Shown here piece after piece: positions 53,998 through 62,289 of a DNA stretch of 64,000 nt. The translations under genes were made by a program, and so were the position numbers. Source of the DNA: Peribacillus kribbensis DSM 17871. Its GTDB lineage: Bacteria > Bacillota > Bacilli > Bacillales > DSM-1321. Position 1 is the stretch's first letter. Every line of letters starts with the position of its first letter. Location: assembly GCF_000430765.1 (NCBI RefSeq), contig NZ_AUMQ01000016.1, forward strand, positions 310,001 through 374,000, given 5' to 3'. A model generated the notes under the pieces. It ran no database searches, was not told the origin of the DNA, and worked only from the letters and a program-made list of their open reading frames with translations.

Positions 53998-55746
53998 TCA
54001 GCTCCACACCAGCTTTTTCCCGAAACAAACCAAGCAGTCGAACAGCTCATCAGAAATACTAACATTTGAGAGGATTCCTCGATCCGCAGATCGGTCGAAC
54101 TTCAGCCGGATCCACTGTTCCACGGCGAGAGCCCTCCTGCCGTCCTGCTCTTCTACAAGGTCATAGCTCGCTTCCTCTAATAGAAATATACCTGCTGACA
54201 CATCATACATGAGATCCGCGAGTTTTTTGGCAAGGGCATTTTGGGTGTCAGCATCCTGATCGAGGACGTGGTCCATGGATTGTTCAAGCCGATCGGCTTC
54301 AGCTGTAAAGAAGGATTTTGATTCCTCCAGCTCAGGATGGTGAACCCTTTTTAATTTTTCCTTGAGATACTGAATCACGCTGCTGCTTCCTGTTTTGGAT
54401 AAGGTTTTTAAGATTTCCAGGCTCTGTATGTTCGCTGTCCCTTCCCAGACCGGGTTCACAATCGCGTCCCTGATCAGCCTTGGAATGACATATTCCTCGA
54501 TGTATCCGTTTCCCCCATGGAGCTCAAGGGCATCTTTTGCGGCAGAGACGCCTAGCTCGCTTCCTCTGTATTTTAAAAGAGAGAGGAATATGCGCAGCAG
54601 AGGATAATTGGTTTCATTTTTCCTGCCATAAGTATGCACTTCATCGAAAACCTGGAGAGTTTGGACAGCGAGCGCCCAGCCTGCCTCTATTTCTGTGATC
54701 ATGTTCAACAGGGTTTCCCTCACCATGGGATATCGGCAGATCGGCTGACCAAAGGTATCTCTGTGATGGGTATAGATGGCGGCCTCTAGGAACGCCCTCC
54801 TGGCAATGGCAATGCCGCTCAGTCCTGTTCCAAGGCGAGAGACATTCAGGGCCTCGGCCATGTATTTGAATCCGTTTTTCTCCTCGCCAATGAGATAGCC
54901 GATGGCATTGTCCAGGATAAGCTCGCCGCTTGCGACGGCACGTACGCCGAGCTTATCCTTGAGCCGGCGGATGGTGACGGAATTGCGGCTGCCATCCCGC
55001 AGAGTGCGCGGCACAAGGAAAAGCCCCAGGCCTTTTGTGCCTGGAAGATCATTTACCCTCGCCAATACGATGGCAATCTCGGCATCGCAATTGCTGGCAA
55101 ACCATTTTTCACCTGAGAGTAAATAATGGTCGCCATTTTTTATAGCTCTCGTTTGAGCGGCGCCGACATCGGAGCCTCCCTGGATTTCCGTTAGGAATGT
55201 GGCGCCTTCCGCCAGTTTTTCAGGATCCCAGGAGGCAAGGCTGGTTAAGTATTCAGCCTTTTGCTGCTCAGAGCCGAATTTCTCGAGTACAAAAGCGGTC
55301 GATTGGGATAGGCCGACCGGGCAGGTAAAGCCTGGCTCTGATTCGCACATGAGATAAATTAAAATAGAATTGACGAAAAAGGGGATCATTTCATGCAGCG
55401 TTTCATCATAGCGGTATGCCACAACACCGGTTCCATACCCGTCCTTCACCGTCTGCCGGTAGCCCTCGTTATACCAGACTTCATTGATTTCCTCGCCTTT
55501 TTTATTGTAGCGGATGAGCCTCGGCGCACCTTCCCGATCGGTATGGACAGCCCGCCGATCCATGGGTCCTGCCGCCAGGGCACCGGTTTTTTTAAAGGAA
55601 TCCTGCACATAATCCAATACAGCTTGAGACAAGTAGCGCTTTGCATACCGGGTAAGGATCGGATCATCCGTATACCAATTCACATCATTTCCGCTTTCCC
55701 ACCTGCTGTAGTGGATCTTGGCCGGTTCCTGCATCACTTTCTTCAT
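53998..55746 (-). CDS. AidB-like acyl-CoA dehydrogenase
   Basis: 582 residues, longer than the usual 380, as in the AidB/ACAD-11-like group. The N-terminal helical domain has CESEPGFTCPVGLSQSTAFV, the FAD/substrate region is ATFLTEIQGGSDVGAAQTRA with GEKWFASNCDAEIAIVLARV, and the C-terminal domain has LELHGGNGYIEEYVIPRLIR with WEGTANIQSLEIL. A 110-residue C-terminal extension is typical. It oxidises an acyl-CoA, passing electrons to ETF. Four bases separate it from the acyl-CoA ligase upstream, so they are coupled. GC content is higher than in most neighbours. Confidence 0.92.
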   Translation of the reverse strand: MKKVMQEPAKIHYSRWESGNDVNWYTDDPILTRYAKRYLSQAVLDYVQDSFKKTGALAAGPMDRRAVHTDREGAPRLIRYNKKGEEINEVWYNEGYRQTVKDGYGTGVVAYRYDETLHEMIPFFVNSILIYLMCESEPGFTCPVGLSQSTAFVLEKFGSEQQKAEYLTSLASWDPEKLAEGATFLTEIQGGSDVGAAQTRAIKNGDHYLLSGEKWFASNCDAEIAIVLARVNDLPGTKGLGLFLVPRTLRDGSRNSVTIRRLKDKLGVRAVASGELILDNAIGYLIGEEKNGFKYMAEALNVSRLGTGLSGIAIARRAFLEAAIYTHHRDTFGQPICRYPMVRETLLNMITEIEAGWALAVQTLQVFDEVHTYGRKNETNYPLLRIFLSLLKYRGSELGVSAAKDALELHGGNGYIEEYVIPRLIRDAIVNPVWEGTANIQSLEILKTLSKTGSSSVIQYLKEKLKRVHHPELEESKSFFTAEADRLEQSMDHVLDQDADTQNALAKKLADLMYDVSAGIFLLEEASYDLVEEQDGRRALAVEQWIRLKFDRSADRGILSNVSISDELFDCLVCFGKKLVWS

Positions 55747-55749
55747 TCC

Positions 55750-57219
55750 CTACATCTCCTTTACCTTTTGTTTTAGCAGCTTCCCGCTTGCACTATAAGG
55801 CAATTCCTTTACAAAGCTAAAGAGGCGGGGAATTTTAAACTCCGCCAGGGATTCGGACAGGTACCATTTTACTTCCTCTTCTGTTACAGTCTTTCCTTCA
55901 TTTAAAACGATGACAGCCTTGACCGTTTCTCCCCAGTCGGCATGCGGAACTCCCACGACGCATGCCTGGTGGATGGCCGGATGCCTGGCCAGTACCTCCT
56001 CTATTTCACGGGGATACACGTTGATTCCGCCTGGGATGATCACATCCTTTTTCCGGTCAACAATATAGATGTAGCCGTCGGGATCTTTATACGCGATATC
56101 TCCGGTATACAGCCACCCATCCTTAACCACTTCTTCCGTGGCAGCAGGCTGATTATAATAGCCAATCATGAGCGAACTTCCTCTCAGGAGAATTTCACCA
56201 TATTCCCCGGCATCGGTTTCGGCACCATCTTTTCTTATAATCTTCATTTCCATGTTGATGACAGGGTTCTTTCCGATGCTTCCCCGTTTCTCAAGGTGCT
56301 CATGCGGTCTCAGCAGGCATCCGTTCGGACCTGCTTCTGTTAATCCATAAACCTGATAAAAGTTTTGATTCTGGAAGGCTTCGGCGACAGATTCATAGGT
56401 CGCAAGGGGCATCGCACTGCCGCCGTAAGCAAAGGATCTCATGCTGGATAGATCATATTCGGAGATGTTTTTTTCTTTAGAGGCTAAAAGATAGGCAACC
56501 GGTGCGGCAAACGTAAAGGTGGTTTTTTCGTCAGAGACCCATTTCAGAAGGGCTTTTGGGGTGAAATCATCGATGATAAAGGAGGCTCCCATATACAGCG
56601 GGCCAATGAAGAAGCAATTTAACGGCGCTGAATGCGATAATGGCATAATGGTCAGGATACGGTCGTCACTTGTAAACTCCAACTCTACCGCCATGGCATA
56701 GGCCAGTGCCAGGATTCTTTCATGGGTGAAAACGACTCCTTTTGGGACTCCTGTCGTACCGGAAGTAAAAAGGATTTCGCATGTATCCTGAGGTCCAATC
56801 AGAAGGTTCAAATTATGCTTCTGGTACTCTCTTGATTCCTGATCGATCTCTTGGATCCTCCATTTGATGGAAAAAGACTCCACCTTTTCTGCAAAATCGG
56901 CGTCATATAAGATCCCATCCGCCTCGGCATTCTGGAGGATGGTGTGGATTTCGCCCTGCGTCAATTTATTATTGATGGGCATGGGAATCGCCCCCAGCTT
57001 CAACAGTGAGAAAAATGCATAGAGAAAGTACTGATCATTTTTTGCAGCGATGGCGATACGGCTTTCCTTTGCCACTCCCCGACCGCTTAAGAATCTGGCA
57101 ATCTGATTCGTTCTTTGATTCATGGCTGCATATGTAAGGCGGTCCGTCTTTGTGATAAACGCTTCTTTATCCGGATAAATTTCGGCATTCCTTTCTAACA
57201 AGCCGTGAATGGTATCCAT
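55750..57219 (-). CDS. Acyl-CoA synthetase (AMP-dependent, ANL family)
   Basis: 489 residues. Motifs include LFTSGTTGVPKGVVFTHERI (P-loop), YQVYGLTEAGPNG, GWLYTGDIAYKDPDGYIYIV (hinge), and the catalytic Lys near the end in ASGKLLKQK. It activates a carboxylic acid to the CoA ester that the coupled acyl-CoA dehydrogenase then oxidises. GGAGG precedes the ATG. A cre-like site about 67 bp upstream suggests carbon catabolite repression. The substrate chain is not told by the sequence. Confidence 0.92.
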   Translation of the reverse strand: MDTIHGLLERNAEIYPDKEAFITKTDRLTYAAMNQRTNQIARFLSGRGVAKESRIAIAAKNDQYFLYAFFSLLKLGAIPMPINNKLTQGEIHTILQNAEADGILYDADFAEKVESFSIKWRIQEIDQESREYQKHNLNLLIGPQDTCEILFTSGTTGVPKGVVFTHERILALAYAMAVELEFTSDDRILTIMPLSHSAPLNCFFIGPLYMGASFIIDDFTPKALLKWVSDEKTTFTFAAPVAYLLASKEKNISEYDLSSMRSFAYGGSAMPLATYESVAEAFQNQNFYQVYGLTEAGPNGCLLRPHEHLEKRGSIGKNPVINMEMKIIRKDGAETDAGEYGEILLRGSSLMIGYYNQPAATEEVVKDGWLYTGDIAYKDPDGYIYIVDRKKDVIIPGGINVYPREIEEVLARHPAIHQACVVGVPHADWGETVKAVIVLNEGKTVTEEEVKWYLSESLAEFKIPRLFSFVKELPYSASGKLLKQKVKEM

Positions 57220-57250
57220 GGGTTCCCTCCTATTTTAAGAATTGGATCCT

Positions 57251-57256
57251 ATTATA
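57251..57256 (-). promoter_or_regulatory. Putative -10 of the ligase/dehydrogenase operon
   Basis: TATAAT on the minus strand, about 30 nt before the ATG; no good -35 was found, so an activator or another sigma factor may act. Confidence 0.35.
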
Positions 57257-57285
57257 TAAGGAATCTGGTACTCTCTCTCCTTTTT

Positions 57286-57299
57286 TGTTAGCGCTTTCA
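57286..57299. promoter_or_regulatory. cre-like CcpA site
   Basis: TGTTAGCGCTTTCA matches the cre consensus (TGWAANCGNTNWCA) at 13 of 14 positions, about 42-55 bp upstream of the probable transcription start of the acyl-CoA ligase operon. Confidence 0.6.
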
Positions 57300-57485
57300 A
57301 TGTTGTAACTATCACTAGTGTACCATGCATGTGCGTAAAAGTGTATGATAGGATATTTGCGTTGGTTTCAGTATTAGAAAATGATGTGCAAGGATTGAGA
57401 TATCTCTATTTATAAACCTTCATTCATACCCTTTGCTTCAAATGTGAAGGTAAAGGGTAAAGCTAGTACAAGGAGGTGAAAATCA

Positions 57486-57956
57486 ATGTCCAAGCCTATT
57501 GAACTTACCCAGATCACGATTATCCAAAAAGATACACCCAATAAAATCCGCGAAGCGTATATTGAGGGTTTTGAGGAGCCTATTGAGTTTGGTGTACATG
57601 GAGGAGTCAAGGAATTTTATGGCGTTGAACCGAGCGTCGAGCATCCTTCTACACTTGACTACATAGTCGCTGCAGCCGGAGGCTGACTGGTCGGGACCCT
57701 ATCAGGCGCGCTGGAAGCGCGTAAAATTCCGACTTCACCAGACAAAGTCAAGGCGAGTGTACAGGGTGTTATAGAAGAGGTTGAAGGTGTACTTAGGATC
57801 ACCAGAATCCGCTGCCACTATCAAGTCAAGCTCCCTGATGGAAAACAGGCTGCGGCAGAACGGGCCTTATCCGTTTTTGAACGAGGATGCCCGGTGGCCC
57901 AGACCCTTAAAGGGGCTATTGAATTTGAGCATACCTGGGAGCTTGAACCCTATTAA
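57486..57956 (+). CDS. OsmC-family protein with in-frame UGA at the catalytic cysteine position: candidate selenoprotein
   Basis: ATG 57486-57488 has an excellent AAGGAGGTG upstream. The frame is open to TGA at codon 67 (57684-57686), then continues without another stop to TAA 57954-57956, giving 156 residues, the family length. Around the UGA the protein reads LDYIVAAAGG-U-LVGTLSGALEARKIP, where family members have GGCL: the UGA replaces the peroxidatic Cys. The second conserved Cys is kept in ERGCPVAQTLKGAIEFEHTW. A hairpin suitable as a bacterial SECIS begins 4 nt after the UGA. OsmC-type proteins reduce organic hydroperoxides. If UGA is not read as Sec, a 66-residue truncated product results. 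The tail end converges with the sigma factor gene; terminator at 57965. Confidence 0.8.
57691..57732 (+). promoter_or_regulatory. Predicted bacterial SECIS-like hairpin
   Basis: Lower stem TCGGGA (57691-57696) with TTCCGA (57727-57732), one G-U. Internal loop. Upper stem GCGCGC (57706-57711) with GCGCGT (57717-57722), one G-U. Apical loop TGGAA (57712-57716). The apical loop lies 25 nt after the UGA and has G at its second position, within known bacterial SECIS limits. Confidence 0.65.
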
Positions 57957-57964
57957 GAATAAGT

Positions 57965-57995
57965 GCCCCCTTCCTTATGGCCGGGGGCCTTGTCT
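57965..57995. terminator. Bidirectional terminator between OsmC-like and sigma factor genes
   Basis: GCCCCC (57965-57970) and GGGGGC (57983-57988), followed by CTTGTCTTT. Confidence 0.6.
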
Positions 57996-58002
57996 TTATA
58001 GC

Positions 58003-58878
58003 TTAATCAACACGGGGCAGCTTTACATGCTCTAATTTCTCAGGATTTCTCACAATATAAATATCGGCGATTTGGCCTTGTTTAACATGAAAGGAGCATA
58101 CGGTCAGCATTCCGCCGGCTTCCCTGATCAGGAGTCCGGGACCGCTGTTTACCGTCATGAATTGAAAAAGTGCCGGTTTTTCCGGATCATGGTTCTGCTC
58201 CATAAGATTTGCAATAAAACGGACAACGAGCTTCTTGGAATGCACGGGCTTTAAGGCTGCATACACTTTTCCGCCGCCATCCGAATAAATGGTCACATCC
58301 TGAAGCAGCAATTCTTCCAGTTTTGAAAGGTCACCCCGCTGCAGGGCGGCTGCAAAAGTTTCGATTCCCTGATGATGCGGCACATCTTTCAGCTCCTCTT
58401 TGATTAAAGGAAGCTTAGGCTTTATGCGGCTGAAAATCTTCCTGCAGCCAGGCTCACTGCGTCCCAGGATCTGTGCAATGGCAGCATATTCATATTCCAG
58501 GACTTCCCTGAGGATGAACACGGCACGCTCGATGGGCTTCAGCTTTTCCAGCAGCAGGAGGAAGGCAAAGGAGACGGCTTCTCCCTTCATCACTTCCGCA
58601 ACAGGATCATGGGGATCCAGAATCAAAGGCTCGGGAAGCCACGGACCCATGTAAACCTCACGCTTTTTGCGGGCAGATTTCAGGTAATCCAGGGATTTAT
58701 TCGTCACCATTTTACAAAAGTACGCCTTTCTATTTTCCGCATGCTCCCATGATTTTTCACTGGCTGTTACATACACATCATGAACGATGTCCTCCGCATC
58801 GGAAACCGTGCCGAGCATCCGGTACGCGATGCTAAAGAGCAGCGGATGATATTCTGAATACACGTTCTGAAGTTCCAA
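58003..58878 (-). CDS. ECF41-type RNA polymerase sigma factor with SnoaL-like C-terminus
   Basis: 291 residues from TTG 58876-58878, preceded by GGAGGG; the 63 extra codons in the open frame overlap the upstream gene and are unlikely. Sigma-2 region: YHPLLFSIAYRMLGTVSDAE then DIVHDVYV. Sigma-4: LEKLKPIERAVFILREVLEY then YAAIAQILGRSEPGCRKIFS. Residues from about 170 form the NTF2/SnoaL-like domain of the ECF41 group, which controls its activity in place of an anti-sigma factor. It lies 13 bp after its probable target, an FAD-linked oxidoreductase gene, and should recognise the ECF41-type promoter at 60071-60097. Confidence 0.92.
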   Translation of the reverse strand: MELQNVYSEYHPLLFSIAYRMLGTVSDAEDIVHDVYVTASEKSWEHAENRKAYFCKMVTNKSLDYLKSARKKREVYMGPWLPEPLILDPHDPVAEVMKGEAVSFAFLLLLEKLKPIERAVFILREVLEYEYAAIAQILGRSEPGCRKIFSRIKPKLPLIKEELKDVPHHQGIETFAAALQRGDLSKLEELLLQDVTIYSDGGGKVYAALKPVHSKKLVVRFIANLMEQNHDPEKPALFQFMTVNSGPGLLIREAGGMLTVCSFHVKQGQIADIYIVRNPEKLEHVKLPRVD

Positions 58879-58891
58879 GGTGTTCCCTCCT

Positions 58892-60037
58892 TCACTGATT
58901 GATACTCGCAAGATCCCATGTATACTCCCTGATTTTTTCTGCAACTTTCCCTGAAACGGCAAAGTCCATCCCCCATTTACGTGCCCATACCAGCCCATCA
59001 CCGGGGCCAAGGCCGATGCAAAGCAATTCAGGGGAATGCTGATGTGGAACTGAAGGGAGTACATCGTCATCCCCTGTCAGGATTTTGGCCAGTCTCTGTG
59101 CCTGTGAAATCGCTTCTTTACAGCTCATGGGTGCAGCATGGTTCTTCCTGGCATCAACTGCATGAACACAATCTCCAATAGCATACAGAGCTTCATAATC
59201 AGCCACCCGGTACCAAGGATCAACTCTAACTTTTCCTTCATCTGTAAGAGGAAGGCCGAACCCGCGAAGACAAGGGTGCGGCTTTAGTCCGACTGTCCAG
59301 ATGCAGTAATCTGCTTCCAGATGGGATTGATCCGAGAAATAGAGGGAGTGGTCGATGAATCTTTCAGCCGTTTTCTGATAGATCACCTTAATTCCATGTT
59401 TTTTTAGCCGGCCCTCTAGACGCTCACTGATCTTGGCGGGAGCTTCGCTTACGAGCCTCTCTTTTTTATGGATTAGAACTATTTCCATTTTCCCCGGCTC
59501 AAATCCTCTTTTTTCTCCTTCATGTTTAAGCCAGGCACCTGCTTCTGCCGCTGTTTCGATGCCTGTGATTCCTCCCCCGGCTATGGCTATTCTAAGCATC
59601 TTTTTTGGAGAATCCAGCATCTCCAATAGCTCCTGCCGAATGACTATTGCTCTTTCAAGATTTGTCAAAGCAACGCCTCCTTGCTCGGGATTTATATCCT
59701 CGATCACACTTCCCATTGCCAGGACCAGCGTATCGTACGAAAGGCTGCGGATCACTCCCTCCTTCTTTTCAAATTCGATGATTTTCTCTTCAGGATGAAC
59801 AGCCGTTATCCTGCCTTGAACAAATTCAGCATTCTTCTTGCAGTAAGCGGCGAACGGGACATGTAAATCTGAGATGTCTTCGCTCACGATCCCTTTAAAC
59901 AGCTTTACCTTTTTAAAATGGAACGCATTTTTATCTATCAGGATGATTCGGTGGTTTGTATTGATTTTCTGCAGCGCATGGACGAAGTTAATCCCCGCAT
60001 ATCCGCCGCCTGCCACGACAATGGTCTTCTTTCCCAT
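58892..60037 (-). CDS. NAD(P)/FAD-dependent oxidoreductase (NDH-2-like)
   Basis: 381 residues from ATG 60035-60037 (codon 4 of the open frame), with AAGGAG upstream. FAD site IVVAGGGYAGINFVHAL, NAD(P) site IAIAGGGITGIETAAEAGAW, and the FAD-binding end LYAIGDCVHAVDARKNHAAP. It resembles type II NADH dehydrogenases and the oxidoreductases that accompany ECF41 sigma factors. No C-terminal membrane helix is seen, so it may be soluble or peripherally bound. Cotranscribed with the ECF41 sigma gene behind an ECF41-type promoter. Confidence 0.88.
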   Translation of the reverse strand: MGKKTIVVAGGGYAGINFVHALQKINTNHRIILIDKNAFHFKKVKLFKGIVSEDISDLHVPFAAYCKKNAEFVQGRITAVHPEEKIIEFEKKEGVIRSLSYDTLVLAMGSVIEDINPEQGGVALTNLERAIVIRQELLEMLDSPKKMLRIAIAGGGITGIETAAEAGAWLKHEGEKRGFEPGKMEIVLIHKKERLVSEAPAKISERLEGRLKKHGIKVIYQKTAERFIDHSLYFSDQSHLEADYCIWTVGLKPHPCLRGFGLPLTDEGKVRVDPWYRVADYEALYAIGDCVHAVDARKNHAAPMSCKEAISQAQRLAKILTGDDDVLPSVPHQHSPELLCIGLGPGDGLVWARKWGMDFAVSGKVAEKIREYTWDLASINQ

Positions 60038-60070
60038 ATCATCCATCTCCTTTTTTTATTCTGCTTTCAG

Positions 60071-60097
60071 GACGATTACACACAGGAATTTGTGACG
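60071..60097 (-). promoter_or_regulatory. ECF41-type promoter
   Basis: On the minus strand CGTCACA (60097-60091), 16 nt, then CGTC (60074-60071), against the ECF41 consensus TGTCACA-N16-CGTC. It lies about 35 bp upstream of the oxidoreductase start and implies that the sigma factor activates its own operon. Confidence 0.7.
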
Positions 60098-60224
60098 AAA
60101 AAAATACAGGGTTATCCACATTTATAATGTACAGGCATCTAAAGCCGTTCATAAGATAACAGCAGGATCACTGCTACTTTCACGAAATAACAGTGAGGCT
60201 TATTCTAGAAAGGAGACTGATATC

Positions 60225-60431
60225 ATGTCGTATCGAAATGGTTACGGTCCAAGATATGGTCCAAGAGTCCGCCCGGGGTATGGTCCGGGATACGGCCCTC
60301 GCGGGTATGGCGGCCCTTACCGCTATGGGTATGGCCCGGGTCCTTATGGTTATGGAGCTGCAGCTTTTGCCGGGGGGCTTGTAGGCGGGGCTGCCGGAGC
60401 AGCGATTGTCGCTCCCTTCTTCTTCTTTTAA
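60225..60431 (+). CDS. Gly/Tyr/Pro-rich small protein
   Basis: 68 residues. MSYRNGYGPRYGPRVRPGYG and GYGPRGYGGPYRYGYGPGPY are repeats of GYGP type; the C-terminus GAAAFAGGLVGGAAGAAIVA then PFFFF is a Gly-zipper membrane helix. GGAG precedes the ATG. Such proteins are found in spore coats and envelopes of Bacillus; the exact role is unknown. A terminator follows. Confidence 0.75.
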   Translation: MSYRNGYGPRYGPRVRPGYGPGYGPRGYGGPYRYGYGPGPYGYGAAAFAGGLVGGAAGAAIVAPFFFF

Positions 60432-60434
60432 TGC

Positions 60435-60468
60435 AAATGTCCCCCTGGTATTCCAGGAGGACATTTTT
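60435..60468 (+). terminator. Terminator of the Gly/Tyr-rich gene
   Basis: AATGTCC-CCCTGG stem with CCAGGAGGACATT (one mismatch), loop TATT, then T. Confidence 0.8.
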
Positions 60469-60653
60469 GCTTTTTCATCTTGAGTAGTTGACGATATGAT
60501 CGGATAGGAGCCACCTTGTACCCGGAAAGCGGCAATGATTGACATTATGCTAACGATGAGGAATGCTAGAATGATTAATAAAGCACTTAAAGGAAAGTTC
60601 TGGATATCAACATCCTTATATAACGAAGTAAAATAGATTCCTATCACCTCCAT
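60460..60653 (-). other. Possible small membrane protein or relic
   Basis: The minus strand reads MEVIGIYFTSLYKDVDIQNF, PLSALLIILAFLIVSIMSII then AAFRVQGGSYPIISSTTQDE. One membrane helix and a short tail look protein-like. A strong GGAGGTGATAGG lies inside the first codons rather than before them, and the frame runs on into the antisense of the Gly/Tyr-rich gene, so the true start and end are not clear. Confidence 0.35.
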
Positions 60654-60741
60654 CTGTATCCAAATACCCAGGGAATCCGAAGTACTAACCTGGTATCCTT
60701 CCGATGTATTTAAAAAAAGAAAGACCCATCTGAAAGATGAG

Positions 60742-61348
60742 TCAATCCTGTTTTATGCATTTCCACTCTTCCGCCAAAAGCCCATAAACCACATGATCGA
60801 CATAATGGTCGTATAGCCACTCAGCTTGTCTAATGATCCCTTCTTGTGTAAAACCCAAACGTTCAATAAGATCTCTGCTTTTACTATTCCCTGAAGCTGC
60901 ATAGGCTTCCACCCGGTTCAGGCCAAGATCTTTAAAGCCGTATTCTATCAGGGCCTTTACCGCCTTTGTCATTATGCCTTTCCCTTGGAATTCCTGACCC
61001 AGCCAATACCCTATTTCACCAATTTTCGCAGACTTATTTATCTCATTAAAACCCACAGTCCCGGCGATTTTCCCTCTGTGAATAATGGCAAACGATTTAG
61101 GGTAGCCGCCATTTTCTACTAATCCTTTTAATCTCTCCTGTATGTTTTCAGCTGTATCCTGCACGCTTACTTTTTATGTAATCCAGCCAGCCCAGCCACT
61201 CCTTTAAATAGGCTTTCGAGGCTATCGTCAATTGGTAAAATTCCTCAGCGTCATCCTTATTCAGCAGTCTCAGAGAAACTTCTTCATCAATTCTATGTGT
61301 CAGCAAATCGATTCCCCCCACTGTAAAAGCTTGTCTTTTTGTGATCAT
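60742..61348 (-). pseudogene. RimL-type GNAT acetyltransferase, frameshifted
   Basis: The N-terminal piece (to about 61150) reads DDAEEFYQLTIASKAYLKEW then LGWLDYIKS; the next frame continues DTAENIQERLKGLVENGGYP, IGYWLGQEFQGKGIMTKAVK and NSKSRDLIERLGFTQEGIIR. Joined, they form a normal ~200-residue GNAT of the YdaF/RimL kind. A frameshift near 61160 breaks it. The downstream part contains the whole acetyl-CoA site but lacks the first strand and helix. Confidence 0.88.
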
Positions 61349-61361
61349 GGTCTTAAACTAT

Positions 61362-61760
61362 TCACTTTTTATCTGTAAGGATGGATCCTTTATTCCATAA
61401 AGCAGTTACCACATCCATTTGTGCATTATGAGATTTTACTTCTCCTACTATGACTCTTTCCCATAACCTTCGAGGCTGAATTGCTAACGCTGGCTCATCT
61501 CTTAAAATACCAACAGCTTTAATGGCGTATTCTCATTTTTTGAGTGTTTGTTTTCACAGAATCTTTTTTTCATACTCCATCAATAGACCCGCTTCACATA
61601 TTCCTAAGAATGCTCCTTTTGGACACCCCTTTTTCTGACTGTGGGTTCCTCTGCCGAAAATTTCGGTGGTTGCTTCATTCCATGCATCTATTGGAGTTTT
61701 ACAAGTAAAATTAATTAGTAGTTCTGCCGCTTGAACAGCCGCTGTTCCGTATTTCCCCAT
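61362..61760 (-). pseudogene. Hypothetical (DUF6979-like) gene, frameshifted
   Basis: The first part reads MGKYGTAAVQAAELLINFTC, KTPIDAWNEATTEIFGRGTH and SQKKGCPKGAFLGICEAGLL. After a frame change near 61560 it continues AIKAVGILRDEPALAIQPRR then LWERVIVGEVKSHNAQMDVV and TALWNKGSI. The two halves make one ~130-residue protein seen in Bacillus. GAGGGTGG precedes the ATG. Confidence 0.7.
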
Positions 61761-61838
61761 CAAGATCCACCCTCTCTTCTTTCGTCTTTGCTTATTATAT
61801 CGTCCGAATGGAATTTTTTTCTATATATTTTACAGAGT

Positions 61839-61870
61839 TTTAAGGAGGCAAAAAAATCTGCCTCCTTAAA
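61839..61870. terminator. Strong hairpin, probably a terminator
   Basis: Perfect 12-bp arms (61839-61850 and 61859-61870) with an A-rich loop, just after the YVTN-like frame on the minus strand. No T tract, so function is uncertain. Confidence 0.5.
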
Positions 61871-61904
61871 TACTAGATTCCCTGAGATTGATAGTGGCTT
61901 CATT

Positions 61905-62201
61905 TTAGCTTAGAATCACATCGGCAAAGGCAATTATTCGCGGAGAAGCTCCGACTGGAATTGTGGCAATAACGGTGTTTGAAACAGTGTCAGCGACTGC
62001 AGCTTCATTACTGAACTGAAGCAAAAAATAAACCTGTGTTCCGTCTGGAAGAATACTGACATCAACAGAGAATCCGTTAAGATGAATGGTATCGATTACG
62101 GTGTTTGTACTGGTCCTGATTACAGAAGCATTTAGGGAAGAACCATTTGATATATATCCCACTGCCCCGTCCGGAGTGATCGCAATATCAGTCAGCCTCA
62201 T
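61905..62201 (-). CDS. YVTN-type beta-propeller fragment
   Basis: 98 residues that contain two to three YVTN-like blades: DIAITPDGAVGYISNGSSLN and NTVIDTIHLNGFSVDVSILP, then SNTVIATIPVGASPRIIAF. Such blades normally come in sets of seven, so the protein is truncated. The start has a poor ribosome binding site, which agrees with a relic of a longer surface or secreted protein. Confidence 0.55.
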   Translation of the reverse strand: MRLTDIAITPDGAVGYISNGSSLNASVIRTSTNTVIDTIHLNGFSVDVSILPDGTQVYFLLQFSNEAAVADTVSNTVIATIPVGASPRIIAFADVILS

Positions 62202-62229
62202 CTGCTTTAAGGTTTGCCTTACATAAAGA

Positions 62230-62266
62230 AAAGCTGGCCCCCATGCAGGAGAGAACCAGCTTTTTC
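62230..62266. terminator. Terminator between the YVTN fragment and DUF4317 genes
   Basis: AAAGCTGG (62230-62237) with CCAGCTTT (62256-62263), T tail; serves the DUF4317 gene on the minus strand as well. Confidence 0.7.
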
Positions 62267-62289
62267 ACTTATAAAATTATGCCGCAGCA

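Noticed and set aside
60180-60653. 157-codon minus-strand frame over the Gly/Tyr-rich gene
   Set aside because: The second half is the antisense of the GY-rich repeat (Arg/Ser/Ile runs); only the first 65 codons have protein character and were noted separately.
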